Assembly (NCBI GenBank): GCA_947646735.1
Contig: CANTFK010000848.1
Location: forward strand, 310,001 to 374,000
Length of the DNA stretch: 64,000 bases
Source of the DNA: Peronospora farinosa
Lineage: Eukaryota; Oomycota; Peronosporomycetes; Peronosporales; Peronosporaceae
Direction: 5' to 3'
The first letter of the stretch is position 1. Each line of letters opens with the position of its first letter. The translations under genes were made by a program, and so were the position numbers. A model generated the notes under the pieces. That model saw nothing but the letters and a program-made list of their open reading frames with translations, was not told the DNA's origin and ran no database searches. This document shows, one piece after another, positions 40,991-51,978 of the stretch.

Positions 40991-43000
40991 GTTCAGTTCA
41001 TTATAGTCGCCAAAAATGACAACGATCTTATCCCCGCTCGACGATACTAACCTCTTGTAGAAAACTACGCGTTACAGTGCAGTTTTGCTCGACAGGAAGC
41101 TCGCCGAATTACAGTCGCTTTTTTAGCACCCACTTTCTTACACCCATGTATGTTTTATGGGATTTATCTCTGATTCTTCTGACTTTATACTACTTCAGAT
41201 GGCCATAATCAAGATCTCTAGCTGTTTTGATTCCGTAATCGTCTACTTTACTTCATTTCACTAAAAAATCTGTTTTTTTTTAAATTTAACTCATCATGAA
41301 TCCAGTTCACCAGGCGGATGCAAGCTACTCCGACTTCTTCATGCCCATACGGAGACCGGCTATTAGCAACCGATCTCACAGACGACGAGTATAAATTAAA
41401 CCTATTAGATAAAACACTTGTATCATTAGATAAAATGATATAAACGCCAAAATTATGATGATTTTTACAACAAATTGCTATTTTTTCTGATTCTTCTGAT
41501 TCTTCTGATTCAGACGTTGTTACGCCTGGACGTCTTACTGGAAGAGGTGGCATGTGCGAGACCTATTGACACAACGAGCTGTAATTGCAGATGTGTATTG
41601 GTGCGACAACGCACGTTGGTTGTTAGTTAGTTAGTTAATGTATCAACTCCCATTCATGACAGGTTCCTCTAACCACGTGTTTTATGGGATTAATATCATA
41701 GAACACGTGCTTGGAAGAGCTTGTTCCCTTGAGAATACGACGGTAATGATATGGCTGGTGGGCAATTCGTCCTCTAGTAGTTCGTGCTACTCTCCAGTAG
41801 CAAGATCATCGTGCAGACTGGGATCCTGAACCTTATCGCCTTTGCGATGTAGAATAGCATTGGCCGCAACAAGCGGCCAATGCTCTGGCGTCGTACAGGC
41901 TCACGAAACGGCCACGCGGTGGCGAGACACACAGCCGAGTTAATGAGTATGTTGCCACTGATTTAGCTGCAGTTTTTTCTTGGCATGGAAAGTCTCTTGC
42001 TCGACTTCATATTCCGTTTCGGTATACGCACTTGCGCTAGCGCATCTTAACTCTGTTGAGGTGTCTTTCTATCGGTCTAAAGAGGACATCGGCATCATCC
42101 TTTAGTTTGCGCGAGGTACGATCCATTTTGGAGGCGCTGTGATTGTGGTAGGCTTGGCCTTCTATGCAGACCCTGAGACAGATGAGGTGCGTGGATACGT
42201 CGGACCGAGCTCTGGACGGACTGGTGTGAGGCAGCTCTGGCTGTGCAGCGTCGCAGCAGTTGCTATAACGTTCCTCTAACAGAGCTCATGGGCGCCAATA
42301 CAGAGGCTGAGCGCTGCACCGTATCCGCGTAGCCAGGATGCAGGTCCAGACGGAAGAAGCTCCGTGTCACCAAGGCTGAACTGCAGCCACGTCGCCGCAA
42401 CACTATGGGTATGATGCACGCACTGGTGAAAGAGCGACGAGATGCTGAAAGACTATTCGAAATGAGGCAGTGGAGAAAAAGCAGCAGGAAGTGGCCGCAG
42501 CAGCACATCGTATTAGTGAATATCCTCGTCCTGACGGCATTTCAGCATGTTGTACGTTGTAATAAAGCCTTGGCAGCAATACGTTCTGCGAAGGCACGCA
42601 CGATAGAAAACCAGGCTCAGAATCGCTAGCTCGATTGGCGTCAACAATCTTGTCGCAACTCGAGTTGAAGTCGTAGGAAGAGAGACTAAGGTCCTTGCGT
42701 GGAGACAAGAAAGTGAACTGTGCACGCTTGTATGCGAATGAAACGCCACCAAAGTAGTCTGCATGTCGACGTTACTATTCTGCAATATGAAGCTCTTATA
42801 TTAGTCTGTTATTGTACGCATGTCGGCTTCCATCGACTTCTCTAGAGAGAAGATGAAAGACCTTTCTGTATGTCTGAGAATATCTACAATCCTGCTTGAC
42901 GGACAGAAGCTCTTGGATCACTTTGGCATCCTTGTTTGCGTTCATATCGTAGCTTGCGTATGTGCTAATGTGACTGACTGACTATAGAGCACTAGCATTG
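40991..43000. other. Decayed region, no gene called
   Basis: Short frames only. A minus-strand frame at 41553-41248 carries a Ser/Glu repeat (SESEESEESEK), and plus-strand fragments at 42190-42630 are Arg-rich, but neither is recognisable. Direct TTAG repeats occur at 41619-41635. Probably old transposon debris. Confidence 0.4.
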
Positions 43001-43609
43001 CTAGCACACCGAGTCCCTAGCCGCAAACTGCTCCGACAACGTTCGGTTTAGTGAGCACCGGGAAACCGGATGATCCAAATCCAACTTGTCCTGTAGCTGG
43101 TGGTTCGTAGGCGACAGCTCTTTTTCCATTTCAGGTGTCAGCTCGCAAAAGTACTTGCCATTGCGCACGTTCAGAAAATTCATGAGAATCTGCACAACGC
43201 CACGGTGCGTACTGCATTGTTCAATGGCGTCAGGCTCAGCCTTTCGCAATTTAGCCAGCACGTTGGACAGAAACGTGTCGAGCGAGTCCTCGTCACATAT
43301 GCGCAGGGGGCTCATGGCGCTGCAGGCGACACAGACTTCGCAACGGTCGCTCTTGCCACGACTCATGGCACCCACAAGGCGAAACATATTCAGTACACTC
43401 TTAAAATCCTCCTTGCTCTTGTAGACCGACGTCCTCTTGCCCATACAGACGACCCTAACGTCAAACATCTTGGTGTTCCCCAGCGCATGCGCCTCCAGTA
43501 CCGTCGCGCTCAGTGTGCAGACTCCGTTCTTCATTGCAAATGGAAATGAAGTGTATGAGGAGATCTGACGGCGAGGCGGAGTTTCGGTAAATGAACATAT
43601 TACAAGCAA
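43001..43609 (-). CDS. PX-like domain protein or fragment
   Basis: A 202-codon uninterrupted minus-strand frame. It has features of the PX-like domains common in oomycetes: an N-terminal beta region (MKNGVCTLSATVLEAHALGN, FDVRVVCMGKRTSVYKSKEDF) that takes the place of the membrane-binding loop, a Cys pair (RCEVCVAC), then a helical end with DTFLSNVLAKLRKAE, Cys-His and VVQILMNFLNV. The likely start is the Met at about 43534 before KNGVC. PX domains bind phosphoinositides, but the basic lipid-binding residues are not clear here. Alternatives: a gene fragment or an unrelated fold. Surrounded by decayed sequence. Confidence 0.4.
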   Translation of the reverse strand: MLVICSFTETPPRRQISSYTSFPFAMKNGVCTLSATVLEAHALGNTKMFDVRVVCMGKRTSVYKSKEDFKSVLNMFRLVGAMSRGKSDRCEVCVACSAMSPLRICDEDSLDTFLSNVLAKLRKAEPDAIEQCSTHRGVVQILMNFLNVRNGKYFCELTPEMEKELSPTNHQLQDKLDLDHPVSRCSLNRTLSEQFAARDSVC

Positions 43610-46600
43610 TGGAGCTGCCTGGCCTTATGCCGAAACGAAGGGCGGGAATGCTCTTTTGACTGGGCCTATCGCTACACAACTGCTGCTGCCTTCTTCCGTG
43701 ACTTGTCTTCAGTATCAAACACTTGAGTTCACTATGGCAAACGGTCCAAATGCCTACCAATCAGCGCACGAGACAAAGTTCATTTTTGTCACCTAGCCCG
43801 GTGTAGAAAAAACGCCGATAAAAAAAACGGCTCAGCTCCCAGAAACCATAAACAACTTTAGCGTCGCTAGGCGGGTGTGAACCCATGTATTACGTACAAG
43901 TGCCACGGCCGCATTTGCCAACGTTTCTTTTGAGGCATTGAGCAGCAAGATACCATAACACCGAATAGAGCTTACCGCTGATAGACTGTGCCCGCAAGTT
44001 TTTCTTAGACCACGGTGACAAAGTTCCTCTGCACGTTTACTATTTTTTGCTGCAAACTGACGGTGCATGTATTGACGAAAACTACGGCATGGCGTGCTAA
44101 TATGCGCCAGTATGCGCCAGTATGTGTCGGTATCCATAGCTGGTGCTGGTAAGCGCAACCTGACCGCGGCACGCCTGAGAGGGGCGAAAGTATGGTCCCT
44201 CCCATCTGTATGCGGCATCTGGGAGAGCGGCTGCAGCGGGAGCTACGTTTCCAATTGCAGATTATGGGCCTTGTGCAAAGCGTGCTCTGCTAGCAAATCG
44301 ATTTAGCATTAGACGATTTTCGCATTCCAATATGGCTGCGTGTTCGAGTTTACAGCCAGTCTTCTCGAAGCAATATGGAATAAAGAATGTTCCTGGAATT
44401 CGGGTAGGCTCTGCGAAAATTGTATCTAATGTGATCCACGATGTGTCGTTTTATTTTGAGTAAGTACGAACTCAGAAAGATTGTTACCTATACGCTCCGT
44501 ATATCAGGCGACAACTAGTGCAAGATTGTGATTAGTGCTGACCTTGGTACCCATGGTCGTATATTTGTAGCAGTTTTCTTACGCTTCTCGTGAATCAAAG
44601 AGTCGTGATGATTGCAGATGATCTGCTGTAAACTTTGCCAAGGTTGACGACTTTTGGAGCACTACGGTCCCACAATCGTTATAATGGCATGTGAGACGGG
44701 TGCATGAAACTGCTTTAGGATGGAGTTGCTCATAACACGCATACAGGTAGCGCCAACAATAATGTTTTTGTTTTTGGTTGTGAAGTTGGATAGGCCAATC
44801 TTATACAGCAGAAACCATAGCGCCTTGAGCTTCGACTGGTATTGCACAGAGACAAATCTAGTAAGACTTTCAAATCAAACCTTCGCCATCTCTCCTATGA
44901 CAGGGAGGCTTACGGCGTAGGTCAGTGCTGTTAGATCGCTCCGTAATCGTCGCTTTGTTTGGATAGCCTTGTAACGTCAGACGTGACCAGAAACTTTCTG
45001 TTCAAGTCTGACGTTGGGGGTTTCTGGCAGAAACCCCCGGCCCATCCGTTTCGTAAACAAACAGCGAAAAGCTTTAGCTTCATATCAGAATCCAATTTGT
45101 ATGAGTTTATGACGTCGATTGTAGTAGACTCGTGAATGCATGTCAGATTTAGCGTAAGAGAGGCTTCCTACCGCAACAATAATACGAACATACATTTGAG
45201 CTAGCTCGTCCTGGCTTAAATGCTGAAGTAGATATCACTTCAGGCTTAACTTCTGACTAGGTAGCCCATGTCTGAGTCCAGTCTCACTGTTTGCTCCAAT
45301 GGTCCTCAAATCACAAGGATCTCCACGAAACCCTGGCTACGCGGGAGCTGCATGGCTTGCTGCTAGACCATCGTGGCTTTGAACGCCGTGCTGTCTGCTT
45401 TTAGTATGGTTAACGTGACAGAAGGTATGTCGAGGATCTGGTCCGGATGCTTCATGAAGCTTTGTCAAGCACAAGCCTTTTTACGTTTTCGAACTTGCCG
45501 AAGACAACTGGGTCTGATAAAGAAGCGCAACGCAAACGGCCACGGATACCGGTCAGCCAGCGAGTTCGTGCCTGGATACTGCAGTTTGCCCGACCACTGT
45601 TACACATCATATGCTGCTCGCAGCAGCTAAAGCAGCTTTTGGGAAGCCGAAACTTGAGACCAAGCCTTTGGTTCTAAATGGGTGACGGGCGACAAGAAAC
45701 TAAAGTTGCATTCATTTATCCATTCTGCTGCAGGATCGATCGAGCCGATGGGTGCATTGGATGAGATGATCGTGAATGAATGTCGACGACGACAAAGAAC
45801 GACCTACTCAATGCACTTGGCATTGACGTAATCCGGCAGTTGTAGACGTTGTCTACGAAGAAACAAGTGGATGAAACACCAGTGACTCTGAGTGCCTCCC
45901 ATGATGACGTTCTTGTTGCAGTGGAGCAACTACTTACATGTGCTGTGTATAATGTATTTCCTAGACGTGAAACCTTGCGCATCGTTGCTCAAGTCTACGA
46001 CACGTCGCTCCTCGAGCTACGTACTGTTCTTCAGCGAATGTTTCTCCTCTCGTAGCGTGTCTGTAGAATAGAGATCGCCCAACAGAGTGCATACCCCGCA
46101 AATATCCCGAGTAATCGACAACTTTGTCGTGCATTTTAATGCTCGTTTTGGTGGATATTACGACTGGTTTACACGAACACCGTATGCATTCCTGTATATT
46201 TTCACCAGTTGCAGCGTACGTATTCTAGATATGATGGAGAAAAAGGAATGTCTAAGGCCATCTATAACCCAAAGCAGTACCGGCTTACAAGCTCTAGATC
46301 GGCCAGACCTGATGAACATGAAATGCCATTGTAGTCAGCTGGAAGCCATACGACACATACGTCTTCTGTGGTGTAAGCTCTTGGAATTTCAATATCCGCT
46401 AGTCGTGAGCCAGGCAAGAACATCCGATATCCACATCGCAGCCCTCGGGCTTTGGCTCACCACCCACCGCATCACCGTGTTATCCACACAATCGCAAGTA
46501 TTTTTGTGACCACGATAGTAGGAGGGCGTGACAATAGTAGTTTGCTTTGTACAATTAAGATCGACGATAGCATTCAAGGCAATTGACCACCTGCGGCTGT

Positions 46601-47302
46601 CAGCAAGTTAGGGGACGAAAATCCTTCTGACTTGAAGACAAACGACTCATCCTACCTTCTAATTGATGGTAGGATCCTAGCCGAGCGATAGCTTTTTGTC
46701 TTTGTCGGGTTTGCTGATCCCATCTCGCCCGCCGCGCTGGGTTTACGATACCCTGTGATACTCGTCGTACGAAAATGACTGCGGAATGAGAGTCTAGAGA
46801 TGTCGGCTGCTATCGCACGGTCGTCTTAGCATCCTAAAGCGTTCATTAGTACTTGAATCGTCCGTGTTAGTGACGGAGTCCTCCACTAGGACACGGACTT
46901 CCTTGGCTTGGTTGCTGTGAGTTTAATTGGCTATTAATCCTACCATCCCACAAGTATCGAGTAGTAGGAATGGAGGTGTCCTACTCGGTGTTTCTTAAAC
47001 TGGTCGTCGCTTGTACGATTCTCTGGAATCCAGGAGCTCAGTCATCACATCACATTCACGCTGTCATCAGCGGACTTAATACATGTACAGTAAGTACGCA
47101 GTTTTAAACGCGCTCAAAACTAGAGTATTGTAAAACGTTTTATATATTTTCTCAGAAACAAGTGGATGACTACTTTTTCGTACTGTATTAATCCTTTGAG
47201 CCAAATGTAGGTGTAGTATTCTCTACTTGCACAAAACACGCGCAACTCCAGCTTTTTTGACGAAACAAGTATACGTCAGTATCAAATCTTCCACCAGCTA
47301 CG
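43610..47302. other. Long stretch without a confident gene
   Basis: Scattered frames of 60-140 codons (43832-44218 minus, 45849-46055 plus, 46087-46509 plus) have no recognised motif. A possible two-exon mini-gene starts at ATG 44332 and has a GTAAGT donor near 44460 and an acceptor near 44570 (short product ending at about 44632), but support is weak. A short inverted repeat, ATCCTACC/GGTAGGAT, lies at about 46649-46675. The last kilobase is upstream DNA of the homoserine dehydrogenase gene. Confidence 0.35.
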
Positions 47303-47317
47303 CACTTGTCAATTTTC
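47303..47317 (+). promoter_or_regulatory. Oomycete Inr/FPR-like core promoter of homoserine dehydrogenase
   Basis: GCACTTGTCAATTTT fits the TCAYTYYNCAWTTT consensus with few mismatches. It lies 20 bases before the ATG at 47338 and downstream of the ATG at 47227, which argues that translation starts at 47338. Confidence 0.5.
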
Positions 47318-47337
47318 GTCTCTCTCTTCTCCTCATT

Positions 47338-48651
47338 ATGACACGTGTAACTCTTAACATCGGTCTTTTCGGCTGTGGCACCGTAGGTGGCGGTGTCTTT
47401 GACCTCCTTCATAGCCCCTCACGACGTCAAACATTCCAACGAATGGGCGTAAAGGCGCTCGTGTCCAAGATCTGTGTCCAGAACATGAGCAAAGATCGGC
47501 AATTGAGTCACTTCTCGGCTTCGGAGACCAAGTTTACAAGCAATTACAGTGATATTCTTGACGATCAAGACATTAACTGCATTGTAGAGCTCATGGGCGG
47601 CATTGAGGATGCAAAACACGTGGTTTTTGGTGCCATTAAGGCCGGGAAACACGTGATCACAGCCAATAAGGCACTTGTGGCGAATTTTATGCCCGAAATC
47701 GTCCAATTGTTACAAGATCACCCGGATGTTCGCTTTGGTTATGAAGCGGCAGTAGCCGGTGGAATTCCCATCATCCACACATTGCAGGATGCATACAATA
47801 GTGACACTATCACAGAAATTGCAGGTATTATGAATGGTACTACCAATTACATGTTGTCGAAAATGGAGACTGAAGGTGTGGCATACGATGTCGTACTTAA
47901 GGAGGCACAGGATTTAGGATATGCTGAAGCTAATCCTAGTGCTGATGTAGATGGCTACGATGTTCAAAGCAAGATTTCCATCTTGGCAAAGTTGGGCTTT
48001 GGTGGTGTTGTGAAACCGGGGGATGTCCCGACTGTAGGTATCTCACGCATCACTTCTGCTGACTTTGAGTATGCCAAGATGATGGACAGTACGATCAAGT
48101 TGCTGGGTGTTGCCAACTTGTTGAAACCTGCTGATGAAAAGACAAAAACACCTCAGCAAGTGGCAGTTTACGTGTCGCCTGTTGTTATTAATCGTAACAA
48201 CGTCATTGCGAGCATCAGTGGAGCGACAAATTTGGTGAATGTACGCTCGGATAATCTGGACAGCAGCGCATACGTCGGTCCGGGTGCTGGACGTTTCCCA
48301 ACAGCTAACTCGGTCATGAATGACATTATTCAATTGGCGCGCGGTGACGCCCCACTTTACCCGTTCAAAGAATCAGTGCCGCTAATACTGCAAACTGACT
48401 ACGAGGCGCACTTTTACGTGCGTATTACAATTAAGGATGGCTTGGGCGTTATTCGCCACGTGGGTCAGATCGCTGAGGAGAGCGGTGTGTCCATCTACTC
48501 GATCCTGCAGGCGCCAATCGTCGATCGTGCCAAGGTGCAGTTTGTCGTCACCACGGATACGTCGGTGTTGTCCAAGGTACGCTTGATGTGCAAGAAGATT
48601 GCCGAGCTGCCTTTCGTCCAGGAAGAGCCGCTATTCCTGCCGATAATGTAA
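47338..48651 (+). CDS. Homoserine dehydrogenase with C-terminal ACT domain
   Basis: Catalyses NAD(P)H-dependent reduction of aspartate semialdehyde to homoserine, a step towards threonine and methionine. A length of 437 residues from the chosen start fits the monofunctional bacterial-type enzyme. The N-terminal Rossmann motif is IGLFGCGTVGGGVF (residues 7-20). ELMGGIEDAKHVVFGAIKAG, GKHVITANKALVA and GIMNGTTNYMLSKM follow, then the active-site region GYAEANPSADVDGYD with catalytic acids and KISILAKLGFGG. The last 85 residues (YVRITIKDGLGVIRHVGQIA...) form an ACT-like regulatory domain, suggesting feedback control by an amino acid such as threonine. An in-frame ATG at 47227 would add 37 residues; that extension is unlikely because of the promoter at 47303 and the start of homology at 47338. 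Confidence 0.95.
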   Translation: MTRVTLNIGLFGCGTVGGGVFDLLHSPSRRQTFQRMGVKALVSKICVQNMSKDRQLSHFSASETKFTSNYSDILDDQDINCIVELMGGIEDAKHVVFGAIKAGKHVITANKALVANFMPEIVQLLQDHPDVRFGYEAAVAGGIPIIHTLQDAYNSDTITEIAGIMNGTTNYMLSKMETEGVAYDVVLKEAQDLGYAEANPSADVDGYDVQSKISILAKLGFGGVVKPGDVPTVGISRITSADFEYAKMMDSTIKLLGVANLLKPADEKTKTPQQVAVYVSPVVINRNNVIASISGATNLVNVRSDNLDSSAYVGPGAGRFPTANSVMNDIIQLARGDAPLYPFKESVPLILQTDYEAHFYVRITIKDGLGVIRHVGQIAEESGVSIYSILQAPIVDRAKVQFVVTTDTSVLSKVRLMCKKIAELPFVQEEPLFLPIM

Positions 48652-49361
48652 ACCGCTACAGGAGTGCTAGTGTAGCTACTTCAGTAGTGTGCACTTAGGG
48701 CGACATTGATCAATACATTGCTAGTTCGTTTGCAAAATGGCCAGATATTCAGTCGTTCCAATTATAAATTGCGATCAGGGGGCCTGCGTGTAGATCCGTT
48801 GAAGCGCGTGTTGCCCGGTCCATTAAACGAGAAAGCTGGTCGAGTTTACTCATCTTGTCGCTTCGATATCGTGCGCAATATGCAGACATGTCATTGACGG
48901 AGAATTAATGTCCATCGTAAGTACTAGTGCTTACGAGCATTTTGTAAGTGATGTAAGTAACGCAAGCACATCAGCTGCATATGCACCCCGGCGCTAATTT
49001 TCGCCCCGTATCCTTACCCAGTAGTAGCTATAGTCCTTCGCCATAAACTAATTTTTTAATTGAACTCGATAACGAGAAAGCTTGGACCATGGTCACTCGA
49101 AAGTTTTTCTCCTGCACTTCACGCACAATTTGAACGGTGAGAACTGAATGAAAAGTTGGGATCAAAAAAGGTTTCAGCGATAGCACACCACACTATAAAT
49201 GCAAGCAAACTAGGCGTAAGCAAGAGTCGAACAAAACGATCTCAAGTTGACTCGCGCATTATCGCCTTCAAAACGCTTTCACTGGTCAACATGCTTCCTT
49301 CATCGACTGCAAACGAACACGAGATGCCCTCATCAATCGCCTCTTCTTCACGTAGTCAAGA
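48652..49361. other. Intergenic between homoserine dehydrogenase and ALKBH6-like gene
   Basis: The two genes converge on this stretch, so it holds both 3' UTRs. Small frames (48706-48897, 49156-49365) show no motif. Confidence 0.45.
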
Positions 49362-50268
49362 TTAGTGGAGATCAACGTGGCGAATTGTCAGTGAAATGCG
49401 CGTGCCTACTTCAACGTTGTCGATACTATGCAGGTAGCGCGTGTAGGCTTCTCCTGTAAACAGCAATAGACTGCAACGTTCCAACTGAAAGTCGAAGTGT
49501 CGAACATTGTCGTTTTGCGTCGCCGACTGTGTTTCGGTCAGAATGTCAGCTTCACGATGCCGCTCGAACGTCACACGGCATTCAGCGCCCGTGTTGATAA
49601 TAGACACGAGAGGAAAGTACGCAGGTCCGTCTTCATGTGGCATAATGCTATCCCCCACGCCGTATTCTAGGCATCAGTAGTAGTTGTAAAACACCCATTA
49701 ATCAAAGCTTCGTGTTTTCAACACTTCAAGTGCCTCACCATTTATCAATGCATGATTTGGCTTCTTCTCTTCAGTAAAGACCCCCATATCGACCAACGTA
49801 TGGCTGATTTGCATCAACCATTGAGGCAATGGTTCAGAATTGAACGGGATCTTGACTTCTCCTCCCCACATTTGTAGACGACGATGCTTGAGCTTCACCC
49901 ACTTGTCATTTTCATTCGGGATTGCATATACCCGTTCCAAAATGGCCGCTTCTTCGTCCTGCGTGATCCAATTAGGAATGTAATAAACTCCAGGAATTGA
50001 ACCTTTGACAAACTTTTCAATGTCAATCTTTGACCTGCACATGCGGACAAAAGCTCAATACTTTTTTCTTGCAAGACGAAAAGGTATTTCTAACCTTTTA
50101 CCTTTTCGTCCAGACTTTTAAGGACGCATTTTGCAGTAAAGATGGAATCTCTTGCTCATCTTTTGTCTTTTTCTCGGCTAATTTTGATTCAAGAATTATT
50201 GGAGACTTGGTTTGTGCAACTTCACGTGCTCGTTGTCGTTCCTCACGCAGCAGTTGGCAAAAGTCCAT
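49362..50268 (-). CDS. AlkB-like 2OG-Fe(II) dioxygenase, ALKBH6 type, three exons
   Basis: Exons on the minus strand: 50268-50102, 50034-49739 and 49666-49362, giving 255 residues. Intron 1 (50101-50035, 67 bp) is GTAAAAGG...TGTGCAG; intron 2 (49738-49667, 72 bp) is GTGAGG...GCCTAG. The junctions give R-SKID and IN-EYGVGD in frame. The iron-binding HxD is in MPHEDGPAYFP, the distal His in YLHSIDN, and the 2-oxoglutarate-binding Arg in RISLTIRHV. The N-terminal part GVYYIPNWITQDEEA and LQMWGGEV match ALKBH6, whose substrate is not well established; family members demethylate nucleic acids. Length is close to the animal protein (about 240). ATG 50268 is the first Met in the frame. Confidence 0.88.
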
Positions 50269-50841
50269 TGTTACAAGATTGACTGGACGATAAATTGGTC
50301 TAACACGTAAAGTGTAGCCATGTTGGCGACAAAAAGTATCGTCAAATGAAAGTGGTCTGAAAGCTCTCGAATGGGATGCTTATAATTCCATAGAAATCGT
50401 GCTCGGTGACATGCTACACCCGAGCTTTTTAACTATAGCCGGCACATCCGAAGTGACGTCAACACAGTCTAGTAAAATGAATTGGCAGTGAAAAATGAAG
50501 GCACCGTCATGTTCCACGTGGCATCTCGATGCAGCATCGCTGCCGTTGATGGACTCACTATGACTTAAAGTCTCAGCAACCTCGTGACGATAGTGTCAGT
50601 CATGATCTCCTCAGACTGACACTACTGTTACGAGGTTGCTGAGACTTTTAAATCGAGTCAACCTTGTCAACCCCCATGAAGTAGCAGCCACGTCACCAAA
50701 ACTAATAATGTTCATGAAGACGTGCTTGTCATCGTCGTATTTGTGCTCTTAAGCTCTTGTTTACAGCTAGCAGCTACTTCTCTACATCCCTTTAACATGT
50801 ATGACTTTCCAAAGACTCATCAAAAAAGAGCGTGAGCCGTC
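50269..50841. other. Upstream region of the ALKBH6-like gene
   Basis: Besides the hairpin at 50567-50648 nothing is recognised. No consensus Inr/FPR was found just upstream of 50268. Confidence 0.4.
50567..50648. repeat. 34-bp-arm hairpin upstream of the ALKBH6-like gene
   Basis: 50567-50600 and 50615-50648 are reverse complements over 34 bases with three mismatches clustered in one spot (GACGA opposite the reverse of CTGTT), with a 14-base loop. The outer arm AAAGTCTCAGCAACCTCGT is perfect. It lies about 300 bp from the gene start. It could be a small foldback element or an RNA hairpin. Confidence 0.85.
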
Positions 50842-51110
50842 TACTTGAAGGACAGCAGCTCCACTTCGAAGATGAGCACAGGTGCATTTCTCCGTTCACC
50901 GTACGCGTACTCGTGAGACAGCGTGAACTTGTCAATCTGGCCCTTGCTCATCATGGCTGCTCCTTCTTCCTAGCCGCAGATCACCTCACCGACGCCTAGC
51001 TTTGAACTGGAACGGATGTTCACGATCTTGGTTCGAGTCGAACGGTTTTCCGTCGGGAAACGTGCCCGCCCTTGTAAAGCACGGACACGGTCTAGCCTTA
51101 AGCTGATGCC
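50842..51110 (-). pseudogene. FKBP-type peptidyl-prolyl isomerase remnant
   Basis: The minus strand reads PDGKPFDSNQDREHPFQFK, then after a +1 shift LGVGEVICG, a TAG stop where FKBPs have Trp, then EEGAAMMSKGQIDKFTLSHE and YAYGER, and ends LIFEVELLSFK before the stop at 50842-50844. The conserved IPPNATL stretch before the last strand is altered and shortened. Sequence upstream of 51110 only weakly resembles an FKBP N-terminus (VLYKGG). With a frameshift, a stop and a deletion this is a relic. A functional paralogue probably exists elsewhere. Confidence 0.75.
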
Positions 51111-51283
51111 GTCGCTATCGTAGAGTTGAATCAATTAGAAGCTAGAGGAATATGTGCATATTGTTATCGAGTAAAGGTAGAAGAAATAGCCGAGGTTCAT
51201 AGATTCGATTTCAATTGAAAGAGCTTGTTGATTACTATCTTTGATACTGAGTTGACACATATAATATGCTGGCAAATGTGCGC

Positions 51284-51978
51284 TTAAACGCTGACGGATG
51301 GGGTGAGTGAGCCAGGAATGCTTACGTCTTTGTAGATGACACGTGGAGATGCAGCCGTTCTCGCCAAGTTCTTGTCAATGTCGTTGATAGCGTTTGGGTC
51401 CAAGTTTACACCTTCTTTGATGACGATATTGCGGTATCGCACCAATACAATAGTGAAAAAAGCCTGCAAGAGAAAGTCAAAAGTTAGTAGAGCATCGATG
51501 GGTGTGTTGGCATTGCAATGACAGACACACTTACGTAGAGAATAAACATGAAGAAGGAAAAGACCGAGCCAGCATCGTTTGAGTGTACGTTGGTGTGTTT
51601 GTCGCCCTTATCACGCTCGATGCGAGCCAAGTAGGCGGCACCCGCAAAGATGATTGACAGTGAAAACATCTGCAGTGACATCATCAACACGACGCCAATG
51701 AGAAAGCCTACAGCCAGTGGCGTTCGGTGATTACGCATGACCATTGTGCCTCCCACTGAAAGAGCGACAATTAAAATCATAGCCCAGACGCCTACGAAGC
51801 CCAACGACTTCGAATCACTCTCGCCTTTGCCGTCATTATTGACAGCCGCCACAATCGCAGCAATTGCATACATGAAGCCGAATAACATGGTGCTAAACCA
51901 AAGGTATGTGATGATCATCTTGGGGTTCCGAAAGCATTTGCGCACCTTGATACCAGCGTCTTTGATGGCAGTGAGCAT
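51284..51978 (-). CDS. Four-TM membrane protein, two exons
   Basis: Exon 1 is 51978-51535, exon 2 is 51463-51284; the 71-bp intron is GTAAGTG...CTTGCAG, phase 0, giving 207 residues. Four hydrophobic segments are seen: ITYLWFSTMLFGFMYAIAAI, GVWAMILIVALSVGG, FLIGVVLMMSLQMFSLSIIF and FFMFILYAFFTIVLV. The first 18 residues (AIKDAGIKVRKCFRNPKM) are basic and probably cytosolic. The C-terminus is polar (NIVIKEGVNLDPNAINDIDK). I do not recognise the family. The ATG at 51978 is directly preceded by CTACAG, a splice-acceptor-like sequence, so an upstream noncoding or coding exon is possible. An in-frame extension to 52191 exists but runs through that likely intron. Confidence 0.65.

Noticed and set aside
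47227..47337. N-terminal extension of homoserine dehydrogenase
   Set aside because: A core promoter lies inside it, at 47303-47317, and enzyme homology begins at 47338.
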